A stretch of DNA of 64,000 bases. It comes from Brevibacterium sp. UCMA 11754 (GTDB lineage: Bacteria; Actinomycetota; Actinomycetes; Actinomycetales; Brevibacteriaceae). The stretch is taken from the NCBI RefSeq assembly GCF_021532275.1, contig NZ_JACBOT010000036.1:186001-250000 (forward strand), read 5' to 3'. This document shows positions 35,789 through 43,485 of this stretch, in pieces (position 1 is the first letter of the stretch; the number at the start of each line of letters is the position of its first letter). The translations under genes and the position numbers were made by a program. A model generated the notes under the pieces. It was not told the origin of the DNA. It made no database searches and was given only the letters and a program-made list of their open reading frames with translations.

Positions 35789-36220
35789 ATGTCACTCGTC
35801 TCCAGCACTGGCTTCGCCCACGTCCGCCTAACAGTCACCGACATCCGCCGCTCCAAGGACTTTTACGACCGCATTTTCGGTTGGCAGGTGGCGGTAGACA
35901 GCTCCGAGTTGGCCGAAGATCCCGCGGTGCAGAAGTCGTGAGAGCAGTATTACGGCGGCCTAATCTACCAAACACCTCAGGGCACACTGTTCGGACTACG
36001 CCCAGTCGGCATCGAGGCGTTCAACCCTGATGTCAGGGTATTAGATCACGTGAGTTTTGCTGTCGAAACACGGGCCGAGTTCGAGGCTGCTGCGGTCGAG
36101 TTTGACAATGCCGGCATCGAGCACGGCGAGGTGACCGACCTGACCGATGTCGGCCTTGCGATCCTGTCATTCCAAGACCCCGACGATATCAACGTCGAGT
36201 TGACCGCACCGCTGGAGTGA
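35789..36220 (+). pseudogene. VOC (glyoxalase-fold) protein with an internal stop
   Basis: From the ATG at 35789 the frame reads FAHVRLTVTDIRRSKDFYDR and then VQKS, where TGA interrupts at 35939-35941 (codon 51). The same frame then continues with YYGGLIYQTPQGTLFGLRPV and LDHVSFAVETRAEFEAAAVE to a proper stop at 36218-36220. Together they make a full-length single-domain VOC protein of about 143 residues. A single nonsense change, such as CGA or TGG to TGA, explains it. The metal ligands suggest a dioxygenase or glyoxalase-like ancestor. Confidence 0.8.
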
Positions 36221-36423
36221 GCCGGTTGCATCCCCTGCAGCACCCGGGTGTACCGGTTGGCGATCACTATCGAAATGGGTCCACGTATCCAGCCGACGCT
36301 GATCGCGAGGTTGCACAACGTTGACAGGGTCGGCGGCGTAGTCCGCGCAGTACAACGGATTCGTCTGGGCACTTGTCGGGTATGCTCCGGCGTCCGTCCT
36401 GCTGTGACGTCGAGCCCCGCACA

Positions 36424-37839
36424 TCAATCTCCCCTTCGGACGGGACGCGCACCGCGACTCTGGCCCAAACGTGCGATTGCCCCTTCCGATTGGACTTCGG
36501 CATTGTCGAGTTCCAACCCAATTCCCGGCCGGTCCCGCAACAACAGTGTGGCGCCCAATCCGATTACGGTGAGTACGCCCAGGTAGGCTGAGACAGAAAC
36601 TGTCGTACCCGTCGAGGCCACGAGCGCGGCGGAGATGGTCGGGGCGAAGGCGCCGCCGACTATTGTGCCGAATGCGGTCGAGATGGAGATCCCGGAATAG
36701 CGAACCGTTGCCGGAAACAGCTCGGCGTACCAGGCCGACTGCGGCCCATAGGTGAAACCCAGTCCGAGTGAGAGCAGACAGATTGCAATGGTCAACAACG
36801 CGATGCTGCCGGTGTTGATGAGCCAGAAGAGTGGAAAGACCATGGCGAGCTGCCAGATCCAACCGATGATGTAGCACCGTTTCCGGCCTATGCGATCAGC
36901 CAGTATCCCCGCAGCAAGGGTGGAGACGAGCCATGTGAAGGCACCGGCCATGACAGCAAGCAGAACTGGGGTGCGTTCCAATCCCACCGGGCCGGAAGGG
37001 TCTGTTGCGTAACCTTGGATGAATCCGCCTGTCACCATGTAACCAGCGGCGTTGTTCCCGGAAAAGACCAATGCACATAGGAGGACGAGCACCCCAAAGC
37101 GCCTGAAGAGGACGACCACTGGCATGTTCGTCTGTTCTTTGTTCTCCGCGATCTGGGTGAAGACCGGACTCTCAGAAACGGCGCGGCGCACAAGATAGCC
37201 CATGACGATCAGAATCGCGCTGAGAAGAAATGGTACGCGCCACCCCCAGTCGACAAAGGCTTCGCCCGGGGAGATGACGCCAGTCATCAGGGACAAGACT
37301 CCGCTGGCAAGCAGCATGCCAAGGGGCACTCCGATCTGAGGGTAGGTTCCCCATCTGCCCCGGTGGGAACTCGGAGCCGATTCCACAGCCATGAGTGCGG
37401 CGCCTCCCCACTCTCCTCCCGCAGAGATCCCCTGGATGATTCGGAGGAGGACAAGCAGAACCACCGCAGCCATACCGATTGTCTCGGTGGTGGGCAATAT
37501 TCCGATGATTGTCGTCGCACCGCCCATCAGGATCAGTGTGAGGACGAGCATGGCCTTTCGTCCGATCTTGTCGCCGTAATGACCTGCGACGATGGCCCCA
37601 ATCGGGCGGAAGAGGAAACTGACTCCGACTGATGCGAAGGAGATGATCACGGATGCCGCTGGCCCAGCTGGCTCGAAGAACAGCTGGGGGAAGACCAAGG
37701 CCGCCATGCTGGCATAGATGAAGTAGTCGTACCACTCGACGGTGGTTCCGACAATTGTAGCGAGCGCGATCCGACGGCCGTTCGATGGTGGCGTGGACCA
37801 GCGAGAATTCTCTGTTGCATCTGGGAGTGCATGCATCAT
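36424..37839 (-). CDS. MHS-family metabolite:H+ symporter (MFS)
   Basis: 471-residue major facilitator with 12 helices. The opening TIVGTTVEWYDYFIYASMAA, RPIGAIVAGHYGDKIGRKAM and ADRIGRKRCYIIGW are hallmarks of the ShiA/ProP-like metabolite:H+ symporters. It overlaps the upstream NHLP-like gene by 4 bases and is the last gene of the nitrilase operon. Uptake of a nitrile or of an acid product is therefore plausible. It looks intact. Confidence 0.88.
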   Translation of the reverse strand: MMHALPDATENSRWSTPPSNGRRIALATIVGTTVEWYDYFIYASMAALVFPQLFFEPAGPAASVIISFASVGVSFLFRPIGAIVAGHYGDKIGRKAMLVLTLILMGGATTIIGILPTTETIGMAAVVLLVLLRIIQGISAGGEWGGAALMAVESAPSSHRGRWGTYPQIGVPLGMLLASGVLSLMTGVISPGEAFVDWGWRVPFLLSAILIVMGYLVRRAVSESPVFTQIAENKEQTNMPVVVLFRRFGVLVLLCALVFSGNNAAGYMVTGGFIQGYATDPSGPVGLERTPVLLAVMAGAFTWLVSTLAAGILADRIGRKRCYIIGWIWQLAMVFPLFWLINTGSIALLTIAICLLSLGLGFTYGPQSAWYAELFPATVRYSGISISTAFGTIVGGAFAPTISAALVASTGTTVSVSAYLGVLTVIGLGATLLLRDRPGIGLELDNAEVQSEGAIARLGQSRGARPVRRGD

Positions 37840-38222
37840 TGTTCACCTGTTTCTGTGGATTTACGGCCCTCTATCCAGGCCGAGCGCATATCTCGGAGGA
37901 CCCATTTCAGGTCATCATCGGGTATCAGATAGCCCCCCACACCGGTTGTGAACAGGATGTCGTAAATTCGACCTCTCGCTTCGTCGAGAGCATCATCGAT
38001 CATTTCTTTACGCGGTGGAGGTGAAGGCATTAGAGCTGTGATCGTGTCGTGGCGCTGATCAATCACCTCAATTCTGTAGTCACCGGCTGGCATGTATCCG
38101 AAGTACCTGTCGAGTTCGGCTTTGGGTTCGTTGATCAGCTGTTCACGGGCCGCTGAATCCGAGCTGAGCAGACGATAGTGATCGGCGGGGTCGACAGTTG
38201 GTGATCGGTCCGCGTCATGCAC
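37836..38222 (-). CDS. Nitrile hydratase/NHLP-like small protein 2
   Basis: 128 residues from a GTG at 38222. The stretch LINEPKAELDRYFGYMPAGD then YRIEVIDQRHDTITALMPSP resembles the region shared by nitrile hydratase alpha subunits and NHLP leader peptides. The metal-claw motif CxxCSC is absent, and so is a Gly-Gly leader cleavage site, so it is neither a complete hydratase subunit nor an obvious RiPP precursor. Upstream of the GTG the frame stays open to about 38395 with coding-like sequence (AQARSLRGKGLPYPTLPAAP), so the true start or a frameshift link to the previous gene is uncertain. Its stop overlaps the symporter start. Confidence 0.6.
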   Translation of the reverse strand: MHDADRSPTVDPADHYRLLSSDSAAREQLINEPKAELDRYFGYMPAGDYRIEVIDQRHDTITALMPSPPPRKEMIDDALDEARGRIYDILFTTGVGGYLIPDDDLKWVLRDMRSAWIEGRKSTETGEQ

Positions 38223-38698
38223 GTCACGAGACGGTACGTGCGAGGGCTCACGTGCGGGGCCCTCTTCGCGCTCGAGCTCGCGCTTTTCAGATGAGGGAGG
38301 TGCCGCAGGCAGTGTGGGATACGGCAGTCCTTTTCCCCGGAGAGAGCGTGCCTGTGCGATTGCCGCATTTTCAACAACTCGATTTTGAGCCGTTCGGGAA
38401 GTATCCAGCAGAATTGATCGGCACTACTCCAGAGGTCCATTTGATTCGGGGTCGAATCCTCCGGTTCCGCGGTCGACCCACGTCCATGTGTCATCGGTGG
38501 AATGACGAAGTATAAGGTGTCCCGGCGTTGTACCCGTGCGTCGAAACGCACCCCGGAAGGTAATGAGACGCCGAGCCCGGCCAATGCAGCCGCGGGATCC
38601 TGCTGAAGCTGTTGGGTATACTGCGAACTTCTCCAGGAGCACTCTGTGAGGGCTCCTTCGAGATCAATGCGTTTGTCGTTGGTCCGCAGGTCATTCAT
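38135..38698 (-). CDS. Nitrile hydratase/NHLP-like small protein 1
   Basis: The ATG at 38698 overlaps the nitrilase stop by 8 bases, implying translational coupling. Residues 15-70 (CSWRSSQYTQQLQQDPAAAL, then SGVRFDARVQRRDTLYFVIP) show the same NHase-alpha/NHLP-like pattern as the next gene. The frame runs 187 codons, but from about residue 105 it turns into Ser/Arg/Thr-rich text that overlaps the next gene by 88 bases. The alternative frame looks more natural there. The real protein may be about 110 residues or be fused to protein 2 by a frameshift. Confidence 0.55.
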   Translation of the reverse strand: MNDLRTNDKRIDLEGALTECSWRSSQYTQQLQQDPAAALAGLGVSLPSGVRFDARVQRRDTLYFVIPPMTHGRGSTAEPEDSTPNQMDLWSSADQFCWILPERLKIELLKMRQSHRHALSGEKDCRIPHCLRHLPHLKSASSSAKRAPHVSPRTYRLVTCMTRTDHQLSTPPITIVCSARIQRPVNS

Positions 38699-39698
38699 TT
38701 TCTGTGTCGTCCTCGTCCGAGAGTGGCGCGAGCTGTGCTCCCTCTTCGTCCTGTAGGCGGGTCACCGGCTGCTGGGGCCGGTCGTCCAGTACCAGCCGAG
38801 TCACGTCTGGTCGCGCATAGTGGCCGGCTGGATCAACGATGTTTTTGGACAGATCAATGGATGCGAGGTCAAGGTCTGCAATGGCGATGCCCTCCTGTGT
38901 CGGGTCAAGGGGGCCTGTGAGCAGTGACGAGTCCGGCCCGTACACTCGCGCATAACCTCCGCCTCCGGTGTACACAGGGGTCGGGCCACCGTCGGCGGCG
39001 GGAAATTCAAGAGCGCCTCCATCGCTCATGATCTGGGTTGCCATGATTACGAAGGCACTGCCGACGAGGGCGTATGCCTGTGTGGCGGAAATGAGTGTTT
39101 CGGGGCTGAGCGCGGGAAAGTTGCCAAGGATGCCGAGGCACGGCCATGCGGCGATGTGGATCTGTTCGTCCTGGGCAGACATTGCATAGCTCGTCAGAGG
39201 TTGGATATGTTCGAAGCAGTTCAGCGCACCGATCCTTCCAAGGGTCGTGTCGATGACTGTGAGACCGCTGCCGTCACTCTCGCCGAACAGTGTGCGTTCT
39301 GCATGAGTCGGCTTGAGTTTGCGTCGGTGGAGCAGCACATCGCCATTGGGGCCGATGATCGACTGCGCAATGTAGAGGGAGCCGCCTTGCTTTTCGCTGA
39401 ATCCCAGAGCAACCATGATTGAGTGCCTGCGGGCGGCTTCCCGAATTCTGGTGAACTCAGGTCCATCCAGGGTGACTGAGTTCGCATGGTACCGAGCAAC
39501 GAATGGCCTCTGTTCATAGACCGGGTAGCTCCAGAGGAAGACTGGATATCCCGGCAGCCACGTCTCGGGAAAGGCAAGCAGCTCGACCCCCCGATCGGCC
39601 GCCTCAGCGATCAGCTCGATCGTCTTGTCGACCGTCTTATCGAGATTGAGCCACACCGGCTCGGCCTGGACCGCAGCTACTCTGATCTTTTTCGACAT
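38691..39698 (-). CDS. Nitrilase
   Basis: 335-residue carbon-nitrogen hydrolase, converting nitriles to carboxylic acid and ammonia. The catalytic triad is visible: Glu45 in LLAFPETWLPGYPVF, Lys127 in HRRKLKPTHAER and Cys161 in IGALNCFEHIQPL. The flanking signatures are those of nitrilase/aldoxime-associated enzymes rather than amidases. AAGGAG precedes the ATG. It is first of four same-strand genes (nitrilase, two NHLP-like proteins, MHS symporter) and divergent from an AraC regulator, the usual control pattern of nitrilase loci. Confidence 0.93.
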   Translation of the reverse strand: MSKKIRVAAVQAEPVWLNLDKTVDKTIELIAEAADRGVELLAFPETWLPGYPVFLWSYPVYEQRPFVARYHANSVTLDGPEFTRIREAARRHSIMVALGFSEKQGGSLYIAQSIIGPNGDVLLHRRKLKPTHAERTLFGESDGSGLTVIDTTLGRIGALNCFEHIQPLTSYAMSAQDEQIHIAAWPCLGILGNFPALSPETLISATQAYALVGSAFVIMATQIMSDGGALEFPAADGGPTPVYTGGGGYARVYGPDSSLLTGPLDPTQEGIAIADLDLASIDLSKNIVDPAGHYARPDVTRLVLDDRPQQPVTRLQDEEGAQLAPLSDEDDTENE

Positions 39699-39911
39699 TC
39701 CTGCTCCTTGGCGTAGGGAAACTCTTCTTATGCCCGAGCGTAGAAGGGACGCACATCACACACATCTGCAGAACGTGCATGAAACTGAGCACCATCTGCA
39801 TGGTTGCCCATTTCCTGGAACAGGTCTCTTTATCGAGACCACTGCACATGCGGAGTAGACTCTTTCTGCAAACGATGGATCAACGACGAATGATTGAGGA
39901 ATCGGGGAGCA

Positions 39912-40844
39912 ATGTCGCTGTTCTCTGCGGAAACCATTGCCCAATGGCAAACGGTCACCAGCCGTGTCTATGTGCCTCTCCGCTGTCGTCCGGTTTCCGA
40001 TGAGTTTGCAGCACGTGTCCACGTGCTGCAGCTGAGCCCGTTCCTCTCGTTGTCCAGACTCAAGACTGGAAGCGTCAAGGTCCAGCGCAGTGCCTCTATG
40101 GCGTCGAAAGCGCAGGAGCAGGAGCTTCTGTTTGCTCTGCAGGTCGGCGCCTCCGGTTCAGTCTCGCAGTGCGGTAGGGAAGCCTTCATGAATCCCGGAG
40201 ACGGGGTACTTTACGAAACGACTCAGCCCTACGAGATTGATCATCGTATGGCGGGCCAGGACGAAGTCATCGCCAAAGTCCATCGCTCGGCGATTCGCTT
40301 ACCACGAAGCACGGTTTCCGAAGCGTGTGGAAAGCTCATCGGCGCCGATGATCCTCGCCTCCGGGTTCTGTCGTCCTATCTGCTGGCGCTGTATGAAGAT
40401 GCACAGGATATGAACCCAAGGTCTCGCTTCGAGATGGCGGCAGTCTGCGTTGATCTGTTGGAGACCCTTCTTCGCCCGGGGTTAGCCACTGCAGGAGCCA
40501 CTCTTGGAAAAGAACAGCTGCTTGAACAGCTGCAAGCGCATATTCACGATTATCTTCACCGCCCCCAGCTGTCGGTCGAGACGCTTGCCCGACATCATCA
40601 TGTCTCGGTTCGCGCCGTATATCAGGCGTTCGAGGTAACCGGAGAACCGCCAGCCTCTTATATTCGTCGTCTTCGCTTGAGACGCGCGGCCTCGCTTCTC
40701 CCCGATGCAGCCGCGGGAACTCGTACCATCGGATCGATTGCCAGCGAGAGCGGATTTCATGACGCATCAGCCTTCGCTCGTGCTTTCAAACACTCGTACG
40801 GTCAGACACCGTCATCATGGACTACCCACATGACCGGCAGGTGA
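39912..40844 (+). CDS. AraC-family transcriptional regulator
   Basis: 310-residue activator. The C-terminal double HTH is clear: LSVETLARHHHVSVRAVYQA, then YIRRLRLRRAASLLPD and GSIASESGFHDASAFARAFK followed by HSYGQTP. The N-terminal half fits the AraC-binding-like 2 domain common in regulators of nitrilase and hydrolase operons. It is divergent from the nitrilase gene across a 213-base promoter region, so it probably activates that operon in response to a nitrile. I chose the ATG at 39912; a TTG 6 codons upstream is possible. Confidence 0.9.
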   Translation: MSLFSAETIAQWQTVTSRVYVPLRCRPVSDEFAARVHVLQLSPFLSLSRLKTGSVKVQRSASMASKAQEQELLFALQVGASGSVSQCGREAFMNPGDGVLYETTQPYEIDHRMAGQDEVIAKVHRSAIRLPRSTVSEACGKLIGADDPRLRVLSSYLLALYEDAQDMNPRSRFEMAAVCVDLLETLLRPGLATAGATLGKEQLLEQLQAHIHDYLHRPQLSVETLARHHHVSVRAVYQAFEVTGEPPASYIRRLRLRRAASLLPDAAAGTRTIGSIASESGFHDASAFARAFKHSYGQTPSSWTTHMTGR

Positions 40845-40970
40845 CCCAGACAGCGCGAGCATCTTCGAACAGCGGAAATGGAACTCGCGTTTCAGATGCC
40901 TCGACCCACTTTGAGCTCGGCCACAAAGCCCACGGTGCACGTCTGTCTCGCGAAGTGCGTCGACGCAGCG

Positions 40971-41669
40971 TCAGGGAATCGACAACGATGGCGGCCCGCA
41001 GGTGGTTTTCGCGCTGCTGTGGTATAGGTCCAAGCATAAGAGCGCTTCACTCTCCGACCAGCGGAGGCCGGTGCCTGCCAAGGTGCGAATGAGGAGCGAG
41101 AAGTGCGGATCGATCGCCTTCATGATGACGTCGATGTCTCTTTGAGCAATGATGGGCGGCTCGGTCTTGATCAGAGTTGGCAGTCTCACGCCGGTGCAGG
41201 GGTTGACCTGAACGCGGCGATCCTGGACAGCCAGATTGAAGGCGGCCGAGACGATGGTGAAGATATTGCGAATGGTCTTCGGCGAGAGCTTCTTCGCCAA
41301 CAGTGTCTTCACGTACTTGCGCAGGTCTTTGGCTTCGACACTCGCTGCCGACTTCCAACCGATCTCATTCGTGATGTGGTTGCGTTGGAGCGCCTGATAG
41401 TCCTTGAGTGTTCGTGAGTCACCACGCGATTGGAAGGCAATGTATTCGGTGACGAGATCTTCGACAGATTCTTCTTGAGAATGTGCCGCGTTCCACCGGC
41501 GTCCGGCTTCGATGACGTCCGATCCGGTCTCATCGAGCATGGTCTTCCACATTCGAGCTTCAGCTTCGGTATCGAATGTCATCGAAGTTTTGTCGCGAGA
41601 ACCAAGCTTACGCCAGTCGACGCGCCACCTGTTTGCCTTCGTCGTGGAGTACTTTCGGATGCTTGCCAT
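40971..41669 (-). pseudogene. Tyrosine integrase of the island, catalytic domain lost
   Basis: 232 residues. The N-terminal arm-binding region (KYSTTKANRWRVDWRKLGSR) and the SAM-like core-binding domain (EDLVTEYIAFQSRGDSRTLK) are intact. The catalytic domain begins with IRTLAGTGLRWSESEALLC, containing the first active Arg. It then seems to jump to a late segment (AKTTCGPPSLSIP), stops at TGA, and in-frame remnants such as RCVDALRETDV follow. The HxxR motif and tyrosine are absent. It sits 75 bases from tRNA-Gly. It must have driven island insertion and is now inactive. Confidence 0.85.
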
Positions 41670-41743
41670 GCCCCGATAATACGGGTTTCATGCGGCCAAA
41701 TCACCTTCTCGGTGACGTTTGCCCTGGTGAGAGGGCTAAAACT

Positions 41744-41817
41744 TGGAGGGGATGACGGGAATCGAACCCGCACCATCAGTTTGGAAGACTGAGGCTCTAC
41801 CATTGAGCTACATCCCC
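41744..41817 (-). tRNA. tRNA-Gly (anticodon TCC), with encoded CCA
   Basis: The minus strand gives a full cloverleaf: acceptor GGGGATG/CATCCCC, D-loop AGCTCAATGGTAGAGC, anticodon loop CTTCCAA (TCC), T-arm GCGGGTTCGATTCCCGT and discriminator T followed by CCA. The 3' 27 bases form the island attachment site. The CCA comes from the island side, because the displaced native end reads CCC. Confidence 0.95.
41745..41771 (-). repeat. attR: 27-bp 3' end of tRNA-Gly(TCC)
   Basis: Identical to 21812-21838 over 27 bp. It lies within the intact tRNA, at the boundary between island and backbone. Confidence 0.9.
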
Positions 41818-41995
41818 GTGTTGCGTTAACGACTATAGTCGACATCCGCACCGGCCGCCAAATCGACCGAAGATGAGCTGAGTCACACCGCCTGCTGCGA
41901 CTTCACGTGCCGCCTGTGACCTGCATCCCATTCGTGATGAGGAGCCGAATCGATGTGCATCTTGACCCCTGCCTGTGGTTAGATTGTCTACGTCG

Positions 41996-42069
41996 CGGGA
42001 TGTGGCGCAGCTTGGTAGCGCATCTGTTTTGGGAACAGAGGGTCGCAGGTTCAAATCCTGTCATCCCGA
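41996..42069 (+). tRNA. tRNA-Pro (anticodon TGG)
   Basis: Acceptor CGGGATG/CATCCCG, D-loop GGCGCAGCTTGGTAGCGC, anticodon stem-loop CTGTTTTGGGAACAG (TGG), T-arm GCAGGTTCAAATCCTGT, discriminator A. CCA is not encoded. It is divergent from tRNA-Gly; the pair keeps the order known near tig in mycobacteria. Confidence 0.96.
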
Positions 42070-42240
42070 CGATAGTGAAGCCGTTCGGACTGAATCTCCG
42101 GGCGGCTTTCTTCGTATCTATGACCCACTGCCTCGTGCTGAACTCAGTCTCATGATGATCTCGCCTCCCATCTTTCGTCAGTACAGGGGACAATGGAAAG
42201 GCAGGCTCGCAGATTGCCGAGGCCGAAAGGTGCGCCGCCG

Positions 42241-43485
42241 ATGCCGATCCGACGACACGACAGATCCCTCCTCCACAAGGAGCCACCATGCACGGGTCCG
42301 CACCACCTCGCGGCACAGATCGGAGACCGTGCTGCTGGCTCCGCTCAAAAACGTGCCGCTGTCGCGATGACACTCATGCTGGCTCTGAGTGGCTGCGGCT
42401 CCGATCAGGGCGATACGCCCCACGCAGATTCCCCCTCAGGAAGCTCAGCGGCTCCCGCCTCGCAGAACGGCAACGGGGCCGATGAGGATAGCCGGCCCGA
42501 TGTCGAATCGGAGGTGGTGGCGCAGAATCTGGAGGCCCCATGGTCGATTGCCTTCTATGAGGAAACGGCTCTGGTCAGTGAACGGGATTCCGCTCGCATC
42601 CTCGAAATCGACTCTCAGCGCCCCGCAGACATCCGGGAGGTCGCCACGGTTGCAGGCGTCTCCGCCTCGGGTGAGGGTGGTCTCTTGGGACTGAGCGTCC
42701 GCGGCGACAGTCTCTATGCCTACTTCACTGCCGAATCGGACAACCGAATCCAGCGCTTTCCGATCACGCGCGGTTCTGATGGGCTCGAACTCGGCTCGCC
42801 GAAGACGATTGTCGACGGCATCGCCAAGGCCGGATTCCACAACGGTGGGCGCCTGGCTTTCGGCCCGGACGGGATGCTCTATGCAACGGTCGGCGACGCC
42901 GGCGACCAGAGTGCCGCACAGGATCGTGAGTCGCTCTCGGGTTCGATCCTGCGAATGAAGCCCGATGGCAGTGTGCCCGAGGACAACCCCTTCGACGATT
43001 CCCTCGTCTATTCCTATGGCCACCGCAATGCGCAGGGATTGGCCTGGGACGAGGACGGCACCATGTATGCCAGCGAGTTCGGCCAGGACGCCTGGGACGA
43101 GCTCAACATCATCGAGGCCGGCGGCAACTACGGCTGGCCGGAGGTCGAAGGGATCTCAGAGGGCGGCGCCGAAGACAATGATTTCATCGATCCGGTTCAG
43201 CAGTGGAGCCCTGACCAGGCCAGCCCGAGTGGAATCGCCATCAGCCACGACACAATTCTCATCGCGAACCTTCGCGGGCAGGTCCTGCGGACCGTGCCAT
43301 CAGCGGATGTCGCCAAGGCCGATGTTTCCTACTCCGGTGATTTCGGTCGCCTGCGTGATGTGGTGACGACACCGAGTGGCGAGGTATGGATCCTGACGAA
43401 CAACACGGACGGGCGCGGCGATCCGGCCGACGGCGACGACCGGATCCTCCGCATTCCCTCCGACCTCAGTACTGGAAGTCGATGA
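42241..43485 (+). CDS. PQQ-type sugar dehydrogenase lipoprotein (GdhB-like beta-propeller)
   Basis: A secreted, lipid-anchored six-bladed propeller of the glucose/sorbosone dehydrogenase family. The signal ends in the lipobox ALSGCGS; then come EAPWSIAFYEETALVSERDS, GGRLAFGPDGMLYATVGDAG and YSYGHRNAQGLAWDEDGTMY. The start is unclear. The ATG at 42241 gives a long N-terminus, while the best ribosome-binding site (AAGGAG with ATG at 42288) is in another frame, so a small indel near 42290-42340 is possible. It converges with the alcohol dehydrogenase gene; the last 20 bases overlap it. Confidence 0.82.
   Translation: MPIRRHDRSLLHKEPPCTGPHHLAAQIGDRAAGSAQKRAAVAMTLMLALSGCGSDQGDTPHADSPSGSSAAPASQNGNGADEDSRPDVESEVVAQNLEAPWSIAFYEETALVSERDSARILEIDSQRPADIREVATVAGVSASGEGGLLGLSVRGDSLYAYFTAESDNRIQRFPITRGSDGLELGSPKTIVDGIAKAGFHNGGRLAFGPDGMLYATVGDAGDQSAAQDRESLSGSILRMKPDGSVPEDNPFDDSLVYSYGHRNAQGLAWDEDGTMYASEFGQDAWDELNIIEAGGNYGWPEVEGISEGGAEDNDFIDPVQQWSPDQASPSGIAISHDTILIANLRGQVLRTVPSADVAKADVSYSGDFGRLRDVVTTPSGEVWILTNNTDGRGDPADGDDRILRIPSDLSTGSR

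Larger units (their letters stand above)
21812..41771. mobile_element. Genomic island integrated in tRNA-Gly(TCC), about 20 kb
   Basis: Both ends carry the same 27-bp sequence, the 3' end of tRNA-Gly (21812-21838 and 41745-41771). A tyrosine integrase remnant lies beside the intact tRNA and an excisionase-type gene lies just inside the left end. This is the standard layout of an integrase-driven island. The insertion splits the conserved tig/tRNA-Gly/tRNA-Pro/rpiB block. Cargo: an IS5-family-bounded insertion, a hydantoin-type operon, an LRV protein, a nitrilase operon and many fragments. The cargo looks less uniform in base composition than the backbone. Broken int and xis genes suggest it can no longer excise unaided. 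Confidence 0.88.

Noticed and set aside
38135..39698. A RiPP biosynthetic cluster based on NHLP-type precursors
   Set aside because: No cyclodehydratase, radical SAM, lanthionine synthetase or peptidase gene is nearby, and the small proteins lack a Gly-Gly leader site; the nitrilase context explains the similarity better.
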